From Candidatus Zixiibacteriota bacterium (GTDB taxonomy: Bacteria > Zixibacteria > MSB-5A5 > RBG-16-43-9): a stretch of 14,547 bases of DNA. The stretch is from the NCBI GenBank assembly GCA_029858245.1, contig JAOUFL010000026.1:1-14547 (forward strand). The letters are read 5' to 3'. Below are positions 1 to 6,716 of the stretch, one piece after another (position 1 is the first letter of the stretch; every line of letters starts with the position of its first letter). The notes beneath the pieces are model-generated. The model was not told where the DNA came from. It saw nothing but the letters and a program-made list of their open reading frames with translations, and made no database searches. Made by a program: the position numbers and the translations under genes.

Positions 1-239
1 GAGCCGGTTAGATCCCAGCTTTCATGCTCCCTTAAGATAGGTCCTAACAGCCAGTTCAGAAAACCAGCCAAGGGCAGGTTTCTCAGCCTGACTATATCTA
101 CTATGATCGAGCCTAAGGTTATGGGTATGAGAATAAGTAAGGCAATCTCCCTGGGTAAGAGGTAGTACCCGATAGGAACTGAAAGAGCAAATAGATGGAT
201 AGCTTTTCTTTTAAACTCGTTATAAAGAGAGATTTCCAA
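1..239 (-). CDS. Diacylglycerol/polyprenol kinase-like membrane protein, N-terminal part
   Basis: A minus-strand reading frame runs off the left edge of the window; about 79 residues are visible and the C-terminus is missing. The N-terminus has the pattern of the SEC59/DGK1/VTE5 family, which phosphorylates diacylglycerol, dolichol or phytol at the membrane: a short polar head, then FKRKAIHL (about residues 9-16), two hydrophobic segments (about 16-29 and 32-50), and a WLLGPILREHE segment (63-73) followed by LTG. No ATG is available: the frame is closed by a TAA at about 302, and the only usual start codon before the conserved head is TTG at 239. That start has no clear Shine-Dalgarno sequence, but a perfect TATAAT lies 15 bp upstream. 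The family call is recognition by eye; the substrate cannot be told. It lies 176 bp downstream of the PpiC gene and probably has its own promoter. Confidence 0.6.
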   Translation of the reverse strand, partial: MEISLYNEFKRKAIHLFALSVPIGYYLLPREIALLILIPITLGSIIVDIVRLRNLPLAGFLNWLLGPILREHESWDLTG

Positions 240-254
240 AGATATTTTTACCCG

Positions 255-260
255 ATTATA
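255..260 (-). promoter_or_regulatory. Possible -10 box for the kinase-like gene
   Basis: TATAAT on the minus strand, 15 bp before the proposed TTG start. No convincing -35 hexamer lies 16-18 bp further upstream. If real, the transcript would begin about 9 nt before the start codon, leaving no room for a normal ribosome binding site. A single matching hexamer in AT-rich DNA is weak evidence. Confidence 0.2.
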
Positions 261-415
261 TACCAGTCTTCCTGGAAGATTTAAAGACTCACATGCTTTT
301 TAATTATTTATAATAATTCTTCGTCCCGGATTCCGTAAGAATACCTGAATAAGGTTTTCCTCAAAATAAATGTATTAACCTTTTATGTTTTATCATTCAA
401 AATCTAATGGTACAC

Positions 416-2128
416 TTACTCCACGGGCTTGATCTTCATCTTTTGCAGCACCTTCTCGTTTATCCAGATATCCTGTCCCTTTCTTATTTCTTTCTCCCAT
501 TGTTCCTTTTTTTCCTTTTCTTTCTCCAATTTGACCAGGGTTTTCAACCTGGCCTTGTAAAGCTCTACCGGTGAGCCCTCTCTTCTCTCGGCCAGTTTGA
601 TCAGGTGATACCCCCACTCGGTCTTGACCGGTCCGCATACCTCGCCCACCTGCAATTGAGCTGCAGCTTTGTAAAACTCCGGGGACATCTCCAGTTCGGT
701 AATGAATCCCAAATCATATGCTACGTCCCTGATCTCTGCTGCTCCGGGATAATATTGTTTTGCCATCTCCACGAAATCCGCACCTGACTGAATCTTTTCC
801 AAAACCTTAAGCGCTTCGAGGGAATCGGTAAATATTATATGATAGACGTGAAGAGAGCTGTCAGGAGGAAACTCCTCCCGGTGAGCCAGGTAGTAGTCGT
901 ATAATTCTCCATCCGTAGCCGGGTAACTCTTCAGCTCTCCCTCGGCTAAAACCCTCCTTCTGGCTTCATTGGTACTGAACTTCTCTACTTCTTTTAGATA
1001 ATCAGGATGTTTATCATAACCCCTCCTTTTGCTTTCCTGCAACAGCACGTTAAAAAGGGAGGAATAATCACGCAGAAATTTCTTTTTGTCATCCAGTGTC
1101 AGGGTATCTTTTGTATAACCACCCTGATAACGGCGGTAATCCGATGTAAATTTTGAGAAGATTATGGTATCGACGTCATCGGTTATCAACACCCAGGGGT
1201 CACCTTTAACTGAATCATAATTCTGTTTCAAAACCTCTTCGTTGTATAGGTATTTGGCTCTGTTCTTTAAATCTTCTATAAACTCTTTGGCTTTTTCATT
1301 CTGCTTTTCTTTGGTAAGCCCGGCACTTATCTTATCTTTTAGTTCCTGGTTAAACTCCACAACCTCTTCCGGCTTTTTATCAGTATACTGGATGATATGG
1401 TAACCATATTTAGTCCGGAAAGGCTTTGATACTTCCCCCGAATCAAGCGAGGTAACCTGCTCCTCGAACTCTTTGATCATCCTTCCTTTTGGAAGGTAAC
1501 CCAGCTCCCCTCCCTTTTGTCCGGTTCTCTCATCCGCGGAGAACGACCTGGCTAAGGCTCCAAAATCCTCCCCGTCACTTGCCCGTCGGTAGAGAGAGTC
1601 GATTTTTTCCAGGGCAGCACTCTCCGCTTTTTCCGGATTCCCCTTTTGCAGGGTATCAATGGTAACCAGAATATGACTGACTTTGTACTGTTCCGGATTG
1701 GTGAACATATTTTTCTTGTTTTCTTCGTAATAAGACACTACCTCACTGTCCTGGACCTGAACATTTTCGGTTATCTCTTTTATATACATAAACCCCACCA
1801 GATACTCCAGATCATGTTTTAATTTCTTTTGCTGCCAATCCTTATCCTGACTTAAGTCCAGCTTTGCAGTCATCTGATCCACTATATTGTCAGTTATCAA
1901 ATCTTCCAATGCTTCTCTTTTTTTCTTTTGCTCCTCTTCCTTATTGTTTTTGGTGACGAAATTCGTCGATACCAGCTTGTTTTTAAGCTCCTCCCCGCTA
2001 ATAATCTCACCGTTCACCCTGGCTGCAATACTTTTATCTTTAGAGCTGAGAACTGATTTGCTTGAACAGCCAGTCAAAGCTATGACGAATGATAGTAAGA
2101 CAAGGGAAAAAGTCCTGGATTTAAACAT
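416..2128 (-). CDS. PpiC/SurA-type peptidyl-prolyl isomerase lipoprotein with two parvulin domains
   Basis: A 570-residue envelope foldase/chaperone. The N-terminus is a lipoprotein signal with lipobox LTGC (lipidated Cys21), so the protein is probably membrane-anchored and faces the periplasm. Residues about 30-145 form a charged helical SurA/PrsA-like N-terminal region. The first parvulin domain (about 148-250) is canonical: SHILV, then FSADERTGQKGGELGYL and the closing YGYHIIQY. The second (about 427-515) keeps VYHIIF and WGYHLIKL but lacks the GG-LG segment in its middle, so it may bind clients without catalysis. The tail (516-570) is a lysine/glutamate-rich helix. The ATG at 2128 follows GAGGAG with 5 bp spacing. 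It lies 23 bp downstream of the porV/porQ-like gene, which fits a co-transcribed pair in which the foldase serves outer-membrane protein assembly. Family is sure; clients are inferred. Confidence 0.9.
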   Translation of the reverse strand: MFKSRTFSLVLLSFVIALTGCSSKSVLSSKDKSIAARVNGEIISGEELKNKLVSTNFVTKNNKEEEQKKKREALEDLITDNIVDQMTAKLDLSQDKDWQQKKLKHDLEYLVGFMYIKEITENVQVQDSEVVSYYEENKKNMFTNPEQYKVSHILVTIDTLQKGNPEKAESAALEKIDSLYRRASDGEDFGALARSFSADERTGQKGGELGYLPKGRMIKEFEEQVTSLDSGEVSKPFRTKYGYHIIQYTDKKPEEVVEFNQELKDKISAGLTKEKQNEKAKEFIEDLKNRAKYLYNEEVLKQNYDSVKGDPWVLITDDVDTIIFSKFTSDYRRYQGGYTKDTLTLDDKKKFLRDYSSLFNVLLQESKRRGYDKHPDYLKEVEKFSTNEARRRVLAEGELKSYPATDGELYDYYLAHREEFPPDSSLHVYHIIFTDSLEALKVLEKIQSGADFVEMAKQYYPGAAEIRDVAYDLGFITELEMSPEFYKAAAQLQVGEVCGPVKTEWGYHLIKLAERREGSPVELYKARLKTLVKLEKEKEKKEQWEKEIRKGQDIWINEKVLQKMKIKPVE

Positions 2129-2151
2129 ACGCTCTCCTCGATGATATAAAT

Positions 2152-3114
2152 TTAGAGTTTAACTCTTAATGATACCCGATAACTGTTGTCCAGCTCCTCA
2201 TGATGCAGAAAAGCCAGATCCAGACTGAACTTCTTGAAATTTAAACCTCCGCCAGCAGAGAAATCACCGCGGTCAAATCCGATCCTGGCAGCAATCCTCT
2301 CCAGATATTCAGCCTCCCAGCCGTAGTGCATATCCAGGGAGATATCTCCCTGCCAGTACTGAGCAGCATATTTCCTCCCTTCGAAATTAAATTCGGCTTC
2401 GGTGACGAATAGAAAGTTGAAGTCCCGGTATCCTTTATTCAGAGCGAATCCGCTTCTCAGAGATGGTGCGATGGTTTCTTTGGAGCCGTTATCATAGGAT
2501 AAAAGTGTGGAGACCGCATCTTTGAGATTGGCTCCGATGCTCAAATATCCGGTGGGGGTGTAAAGCAATCCCAGGTCAATTCCCAGTCCAAAAGCGGAAT
2601 TATCCACTATATGACGGTAGATGAGCTTGGCGTTCCCGCCAAAAGAAAGCTTATTGCTTTTCTCCTTGGCAAAGGAGAAGGTTAAAAGATAATCTGCATG
2701 TCCGGCTTCTTTTTTTATATAGGGACGGTTAGAACTGCTTATCGGACTGTTGGGATCGGGTAGCTCGGTAACTTTAATATCGCCGCCACCCAGACGCATC
2801 AGGCTTACCCCGAAGGCATAGTTCTGTAATCTGTTCTGCAAAGGCATAACCCAGCTCAGGAAATCGTGATTTAACAGAGACCCGAAGGTCTCCGCATGCA
2901 TAAAAACCAGCTCCTGCGAGGGTAGTTTGGAAATCCCGGCTGGATTCCAGTAAACCGCAGTAGCATCATCCGAGATCGCCACATAGGCACTGCCCAGCCC
3001 CAGTGCCCTGCCCCCCACTCCCAGGTTCAGAAACTCCCCGGCATATTTGGTCCCGTAGCTGGTATTGATAAATAAAAACAATATTAAAAAAACTAATATG
3101 ATTTTCCTTAACAT
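2152..3114 (-). CDS. PorV/PorQ-like outer-membrane beta-barrel protein
   Basis: A 320-residue exported protein. Residues 1-21 form a signal peptide (basic start, long hydrophobic core, likely cut after SYG). The mature N-terminus has the PorV/PorQ (UPF0164, FadL-like barrel) signature: a FLNLGVGGRALGLGSAYVA stretch (28-46), then DDATAVYWNPAGI (49-61). The rest alternates hydrophobic and polar residues as transmembrane strands do, ending SYRVSLRVKL. In Bacteroidetes such proteins take part in type IX secretion, but relatives occur widely in species where no such role is known, and no other T9SS gene is in this window. The ATG at 3114 has no Shine-Dalgarno sequence but sits just after a good promoter, so the mRNA may be nearly leaderless. 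A downstream PpiC gene suggests a shared envelope-assembly role. Confidence 0.85.
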   Translation of the reverse strand: MLRKIILVFLILFLFINTSYGTKYAGEFLNLGVGGRALGLGSAYVAISDDATAVYWNPAGISKLPSQELVFMHAETFGSLLNHDFLSWVMPLQNRLQNYAFGVSLMRLGGGDIKVTELPDPNSPISSSNRPYIKKEAGHADYLLTFSFAKEKSNKLSFGGNAKLIYRHIVDNSAFGLGIDLGLLYTPTGYLSIGANLKDAVSTLLSYDNGSKETIAPSLRSGFALNKGYRDFNFLFVTEAEFNFEGRKYAAQYWQGDISLDMHYGWEAEYLERIAARIGFDRGDFSAGGGLNFKKFSLDLAFLHHEELDNSYRVSLRVKL

Positions 3115-3125
3115 AATTATTTAAA

Positions 3126-3154
3126 TATATACTTTTTTAAAAAGTAAGAGTCAA
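3126..3154 (-). promoter_or_regulatory. Promoter of the porV/porQ-like gene
   Basis: On the minus strand, TTGACT (3154-3149) and TATATA (3131-3126) are separated by exactly 17 bp, close to the sigma-70 consensus. The expected start of transcription, 6-8 bp past the -10 box, falls at about 3120-3118, only a few nucleotides before the ATG at 3114. Confidence 0.5.
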
Positions 3155-3225
3155 TAGAATTTATGTGAACTACCGAACTTAATCAACGATTTCTGATACC
3201 ACAGAATCAATTGAAAAATTAGTAA

Positions 3226-3250
3226 ACCCACGCTAAACTTTAACGTGGGT
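3226..3250 (-). terminator. Possible terminator after the thioredoxin-like gene
   Basis: Arms ACCCACG (3226-3232) and CGTGGGT (3244-3250) give a 7-bp stem that can extend by TAA/TTA past one mismatch. On the minus strand the stem is followed by a T-rich run that includes five Ts, starting about 6 nt after the stem. It lies 72 bp past the stop at 3322 and ahead of the porV promoter, which is the right place to end the permease-thioredoxin unit. The T-run is offset, so the call is tentative. Confidence 0.35.
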
Positions 3251-3321
3251 CTATCTTTATTCTAACCGGAAATATTTAAGCTGAATGCTTTCAATGAGCA
3301 GTTGTGTATTTTTAATAATCC

Positions 3322-3888
3322 TTATTTCTTCTTCCCTAACTCATTCTTCTTTGAAAGATAATCCTGAAAACTTATCTTTTTATACCAATCGCCCGCAACA
3401 TAGGATAGAACATTGATAAAATCTTCAGCTTTCATAAAGCCTACCATAGGAGAGATTTTATCACCATTGGACTCGAAAAACCAGGTAGTAGGAAACCCTG
3501 AAGCCACAAAGCCGGAGGTAAGCTCCTTTTCAGTCATCTCTTTCTTGTTCACCGAGATCTTGTTTCTTGATTCTCCATTAACCTTTATGGAAACAAATTT
3601 CTCTCCAAGTAACTTTTTAACCTCCTGATCCGTGAAAGTATAGGAAAGCATTTTCTTGCAGTAACCGCACCAGTCAGTGTAAAAGAAAGTCATGACCTTT
3701 TTATTCTCTTTCTTGGCTAGCTTTAAACCCTCATCATATTTAAGCCAGCTAACAACAGGGGGGTTACCTTTGCCTTCTACCTTCTTTTCATCTTTTGGAG
3801 GGGTGGATTTCTGCGGGGAACACCAGGGGGATAACAAAAAGAAAGAAATAATTACAACCGGTATCGCCTTTTTCCACACATTTATCAT
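3322..3888 (-). CDS. Exported thioredoxin-fold protein with WCGYC active site
   Basis: A 188-residue protein. The N-terminus (1-23) is a hydrophobic export signal ending LLSPWC; Trp just before the Cys is not a normal lipobox, so lipidation at Cys23 is doubtful. A Lys/Pro-rich linker (about 24-45) leads to a thioredoxin fold (about 48-170). The redox pair is Cys74-Gly-Tyr-Cys77 after FFYTDW, and the cis-proline is Pro133 in SGFPTTWFF. About 30 residues between these (90-125) form the usual DsbD-gamma/thioredoxin_7-like insertion. It probably reduces or oxidises disulfides on the outer side of the inner membrane. The ATG at 3888 follows AAGGAG with about 5 bp spacing. It is 40 bp downstream of the permease gene and likely co-transcribed with it, so it may act on that system; its partner is unknown. 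Confidence 0.85.
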   Translation of the reverse strand: MINVWKKAIPVVIISFFLLSPWCSPQKSTPPKDEKKVEGKGNPPVVSWLKYDEGLKLAKKENKKVMTFFYTDWCGYCKKMLSYTFTDQEVKKLLGEKFVSIKVNGESRNKISVNKKEMTEKELTSGFVASGFPTTWFFESNGDKISPMVGFMKAEDFINVLSYVAGDWYKKISFQDYLSKKNELGKKK

Positions 3889-3928
3889 ATTTTCTCCTTA
3901 ACTTCAGATAGTCCGAATGTATTAATTT

Positions 3929-5002
3929 TTACGCTTGAAGTTGAGCCTGTGTTTGTTTCGAAGGCTTTCTTGCTTTTTTCAAGATAAGGTCTAAAATCAG
4001 GATCATAAACAAAAATGTGGATATAAGTTTGACGACATCCGGTATTATCTCTGCTCCCTGTCCGATTTTTGCCTGAGGAGTAAAATGCAGAAAATCATAA
4101 ATCCAGTTTACAACTAAACCCAGTAATACACTAACCGAACTTATGCTCAGGATATAAAGCAACAAAGACCTTCTCCCCAAAAACTTCCCTACAGTCAGGA
4201 TGGTGGTTATATTAGTTGCCGGTCCGCTTAAAAGCAAGACCAGTGCCGTTCCCGGTGCAATTCCCTTCAAAAGCAGGGCAGAGGCAATAGGTGTGGCAGA
4301 GGTGGAACAGATATATAGAGGTATTCCAAGCACCAGCATGCCCAGAAGAGGTAGAATCCCCTTGCCTGAGAAATTCTCCAGTATGAATTTTTCAGGGATT
4401 AAAGTAGCGATAAGAGCCGCTAATATAAACCCAAAAAGTAGGTAAATTACTATGTCTCCAAAAAACACCAGAAATCCGTAGTTAATGGAGCTTTTCAGTC
4501 TTCGCCAGAAATTTTTATCATTGGTTTTAATCCCCGACTTAGTCTCCTCGCATTTACAGGTGTTTGTTTCAACTGGATTATTACCTGTTTTTTTCTTTTT
4601 ACCAAAAATCTTTTCGGCAATACCTGCGACAATCGAGGTAATTATAGCTGCAATCGGGCGTACTACAGTTAAGAGAGGGTCCAGAAGAGCATAGGATATT
4701 GAAATAGAATCCACTCCGGTTTCGGGGGTGGAAATTAAAAAGGAAACCGTAGCCTCCTGGCTGGCACCATCTTTACGAAGACTGACTGCTGCAGGTATTA
4801 CCCCGCAGGAACATAAAGGCAACGGAGCACCGATAAGAGAGGCTTTAATTATCGATTTTAAACTGCTTCCTCCCAGATGATAAGCCAGTTTTTTACTGGA
4901 GACAAATTCGTGAATCAGACCAGCGATGAAAAAACCAAGCAGCAGATAAAAGGAGGAATCGTTTACAATCTCGAAAAGCTCCTGGAAAAATGTTGAGATC
5001 AT
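3929..5002 (-). CDS. ArsP/SO_0444-family permease (probable metal or metalloid efflux)
   Basis: A 357-residue integral membrane protein of the ArsP_1 (DUF318) permease family. It has two homologous membrane halves: segments at about 18-35, 50-75, 85-130, then 172-200, 214-235, 237-272, 278-300 and 322-342. Diagnostic motifs are LCSCGVIP (63-70), STPETGVDS (91-99), ICSTSATPIASAL (231-243) and SGPATNIT (259-266). In the family these conserved Cys and polar residues lie in the membrane path; ArsP exports trivalent organoarsenicals and the Shewanella SO_0444 branch is annotated for Cu/Zn efflux. The motif spelling looks closer to SO_0444 than to ArsP, but the substrate is not provable here. A Lys-rich loop (134-165) carries Cys149-Lys-Cys151, a possible metal or redox site. 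The ATG at 5002 lacks a Shine-Dalgarno sequence and lies 20 bp past a strong palindrome. The thioredoxin-like gene follows. Confidence 0.8.
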   Translation of the reverse strand: MISTFFQELFEIVNDSSFYLLLGFFIAGLIHEFVSSKKLAYHLGGSSLKSIIKASLIGAPLPLCSCGVIPAAVSLRKDGASQEATVSFLISTPETGVDSISISYALLDPLLTVVRPIAAIITSIVAGIAEKIFGKKKKTGNNPVETNTCKCEETKSGIKTNDKNFWRRLKSSINYGFLVFFGDIVIYLLFGFILAALIATLIPEKFILENFSGKGILPLLGMLVLGIPLYICSTSATPIASALLLKGIAPGTALVLLLSGPATNITTILTVGKFLGRRSLLLYILSISSVSVLLGLVVNWIYDFLHFTPQAKIGQGAEIIPDVVKLISTFLFMILILDLILKKARKPSKQTQAQLQA

Positions 5003-5022
5003 AGTAATTTCAGACTTTCTGT

Positions 5023-5046
5023 AGGGGCACGGTACGCCGTGCCCCT
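5023..5046. repeat. Palindrome 1, TAGGGG-type
   Basis: Arms AGGGGCACGG (5023-5032) and CCGTGCCCCT (5037-5046) are perfectly complementary around TACG. It lies just upstream of the permease start, so it would be in that gene's 5' leader if transcription begins further up. The outer AGGGG/CCCCT is shared with palindromes 2 and 3; the inner bases differ. Confidence 0.85.
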
Positions 5047-5073
5047 GCTATAATATTTATCCATATATATACA

Positions 5074-5099
5074 TAGGGGTTCAAAATTTTGAACCCCTA
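5074..5099. repeat. Palindrome 2, TAGGGG-type, no loop
   Basis: A perfect 26-bp palindrome with no spacer: TAGGGGTTCAAAA (5074-5086) meets its exact complement (5087-5099). Having no loop, it suits a DNA cruciform better than a simple RNA hairpin. Confidence 0.85.
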
Positions 5100-5149
5100 C
5101 AGTCCTGCAATCATAGTTGCCCATTTCATCGGGTATATTTTAGAAAGGT

Positions 5150-5173
5150 AGGGGCAATTCATTAATTGCCCCT
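5150..5173. repeat. Palindrome 3, TAGGGG-type
   Basis: Arms AGGGGCAATT (5150-5159) and AATTGCCCCT (5164-5173) are perfectly complementary around CATT. It is flanked by GT and GC exactly as palindrome 1 is, so the two have the same frame with different inner arms. Confidence 0.85.
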
Positions 5174-5223
5174 GCGAAAACTGTAGCATATACAATGCAT
5201 CTCTGCTAATTTAAAACCGGTGT

Positions 5224-5242
5224 GACAGGCTTCCAGCCTGTC
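5224..5242. repeat. Palindrome 4, GGCTTCCAGCC core
   Basis: Arms GACAGGCT (5224-5231) and AGCCTGTC (5235-5242) pair perfectly around TCC. It is the left half of a composite unit that recurs at 6690-6731. Confidence 0.85.
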
Positions 5243-5251
5243 CTGAACAGG
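5225..5251 (+). repeat. 27-bp direct repeat, copy A
   Basis: This 27-bp stretch matches 6690-6716 at 24 positions, in the same orientation. The three changes are C to T, G to T and A to C. It spans palindrome 4 and the start of palindrome 5. The two copies bracket the 375-residue unknown gene. Confidence 0.8.
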
Positions 5252-5275
5252 AGTCAGGAGATAACTCCTGACTCC
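5250..5275. repeat. Palindrome 5, AGGAG-TAACTCCT core
   Basis: Arms GGAGTCAGGAG (5250-5260) and CTCCTGACTCC (5265-5275), an 11-bp perfect stem around ATAA. On the minus strand it lies 13 bp past the stop of the 375-residue gene and could stabilise or end that mRNA, although no T-run follows. Confidence 0.85.
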
Positions 5276-5288
5276 ACTTACAGTGATT

Positions 5289-6416
5289 TTATTCTGTCTT
5301 ACTTGTTTTCACGATAAATACCAGGTCACCTATATCTTTTGGCTCTGCCTTATCAGGATTCGCAAAAGCAACCGGTTTCTGGATAATCCTCTCCTGTTCC
5401 AAATAATCCAGAAGCTCCCACATAAGTTCATGATAGGCGATTATAAGCGCCTGTTCCTTATCCCTGAAATCAAATTCATTTTTTAAATTTTCCAGATCAA
5501 TAACGTCGAGAACCTGGTTACTCACGTTTTTGGAAAGCTGTAAGGATTTTTGATAAAGTTTATTATCCTCGCTTTCCAGTATAATCGGAACCGTAAAGCG
5601 ACCGGACGAATCAAAAAGATTGTAAGGACCAAACACCTGTATGGCTTTTTCATCCTCCACTTTGCCTTTTTCAACAAGATTATCGAACATCTTGCTTAAA
5701 TTTACCCAATCAGTTACGAATGGTAACATCTTTTTAATCGCTTTTTCGCTCCAGTTTACTTTTAAAGATACCCCTTTATCCGATATTGAATTTGTGCCAC
5801 AGGAAAGAGTTCGAGCCGGGTAAACTACCCAGAACTCACCTGTCCATAGAGGATTTTCCTGGGAGATTTCTCTTCGTTTCAGTATTTCCTTTTCTTCCCA
5901 CAGATCCCAGACCAGATCATCCAGGACATATGAGAAAAGAATGGTATAAGCATTTTTCCCTCTGTTTATCGATTTTAATTCTGCAATTAAGGAGATTATC
6001 TCCTCTTTTAAATTCTGACTTAAAATTGCAGTCGATTCCTTCATCAGCTTTCTTAAATGGTTGGTTCTATCTACATCGAGAATGGGGAAGGTTGTTTTTA
6101 ATATCCCCTCTTCCTCCTGCAGTAACCCCCAATCCTTCAACAGTCTTATCTGACTTTCTGTGAATTGAGTACCTCCATCAGTTAGTTGCTGGACGGTCTT
6201 TCCGGGTAAGCATTCCACCAGAATCTGTCCATTATTATCAAGTTTGATAACTGCCTGTGGGGTAGATCTTATCGTTGTGCAATAGCAGTGAAACTGGTAC
6301 TTTTCAAGTGGATTAATCTTTTCTTGAGCAAGTGTTTGTTGTTGATGGGTAGTAATTGTAAAAAATATGCCCAGAATGAGTATCAAAAGCCTGAGTTCCA
6401 ACCTTGCACTCTTCAT
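5289..6416 (-). CDS. Unrecognised exported protein with internal duplication
   Basis: A 375-residue protein I do not recognise. The N-terminus has a hydrophobic export signal or anchor (about 8-23), with possible cleavage near LAQ (29-31). Cysteines are at 44, 46, 69 and 206. Residues 74-113 (QLTDGGTQFTESQIRLLKDW, then GLLQ, a charged turn and TTFPIL) resemble a small winged-helix unit by eye. The two halves look related: each has a short strand with a proline (TTFPIL 108-113; FTVPII 274-279), a long helical stretch, an acidic/tryptophan helix (DDLVWDLWEEKEIL 166-179; ELMWELLDYLEQERII 330-345) and a hydrophobic strand (GEFWVVY; GDLVFIV). The ATG at 6416 follows AGGAG with 8 bp spacing. It stands alone, with palindrome arrays on both sides, so no operon partner hints at a role. 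Confidence 0.75.
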   Translation of the reverse strand: MKSARLELRLLILILGIFFTITTHQQQTLAQEKINPLEKYQFHCYCTTIRSTPQAVIKLDNNGQILVECLPGKTVQQLTDGGTQFTESQIRLLKDWGLLQEEEGILKTTFPILDVDRTNHLRKLMKESTAILSQNLKEEIISLIAELKSINRGKNAYTILFSYVLDDLVWDLWEEKEILKRREISQENPLWTGEFWVVYPARTLSCGTNSISDKGVSLKVNWSEKAIKKMLPFVTDWVNLSKMFDNLVEKGKVEDEKAIQVFGPYNLFDSSGRFTVPIILESEDNKLYQKSLQLSKNVSNQVLDVIDLENLKNEFDFRDKEQALIIAYHELMWELLDYLEQERIIQKPVAFANPDKAEPKDIGDLVFIVKTSKTE

Positions 6417-6653
6417 CTTTGTTCTCCTGTCATCAGGTTAGAGTTCTTTTATACAAAATTAATAAAATAAAAATGGTTAAATTATCCTCTTTTGGGTGGT
6501 GCCCTGTATCGAAATTTTTGATGAGATAAGAAATTAACCTTGCGTTCATTTGCTGAACTACTTTTGCCAGTGTTTAAGACAGCGAAACTATAAAGATGCA
6601 TAACCTGCGTTTTAACGACTTTTATAGAGCTGTCCCTACCCCACCCACCAGGT
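6417..6653. other. Gap upstream of the unknown gene, no gene seen
   Basis: The first part, upstream of the 375-residue gene, is AT-rich and contains TATAAA (about 6450-6455) on the minus strand without a matching -35. The rest has ordinary composition, and I see no RNA gene, transposase or convincing protein in it. Short facing motifs TGGGTGG (6493-6499) and CCACCCA (6641-6647) enclose about 150 bp but are too short to call a mobile element. Confidence 0.5.
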
Positions 6654-6666
6654 CGAGGAAACCTCG
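6654..6666. repeat. Palindrome 6, small GAGGAAACCTC-type hairpin
   Basis: CGAGG and CCTCG pair around AAA. The same core with longer, perfect arms recurs at 6806-6824, so this looks like a worn or partial copy. Confidence 0.6.
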
Positions 6667-6689
6667 TCACAACACAATTTTCTGGTAGA

Positions 6690-6716
6690 ACAGGTTTCCA
6701 GCCTTTCCTGCACAGG
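6690..6716 (+). repeat. 27-bp direct repeat, copy B, with worn palindrome 7
   Basis: Matches 5225-5251 at 24 of 27 positions in the same orientation. The hairpin that is perfect in copy A (GGCT/AGCC core) is imperfect here because of a C-to-T change giving a G-T pair and a G-to-T change. Confidence 0.8.

Noticed and set aside
393..638. Plus- and minus-strand frames overlapping the PpiC, dnaE and deo genes
   Set aside because: They lie in antisense or shifted frames of well-supported genes, lack domain features, and have no ribosome binding sites; treated as shadows.
5023..5275. A CRISPR array
   Set aside because: The repeated elements are palindromes of different inner sequence and uneven spacing, not identical repeats with unique spacers, and no cas gene is present.
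6493..6647. A short MITE-like element with TGGGTGG/CCACCCA ends
   Set aside because: The ends match over only 7 bp, there is no target duplication that I can see, and the inside has no recognisable content.
6482..6670. A 62-codon minus-strand open frame in the palindrome-rich gap
   Set aside because: It has no ribosome binding site, begins inside palindrome 6, has no recognisable domain and an arginine/serine/proline-rich composition typical of chance frames.
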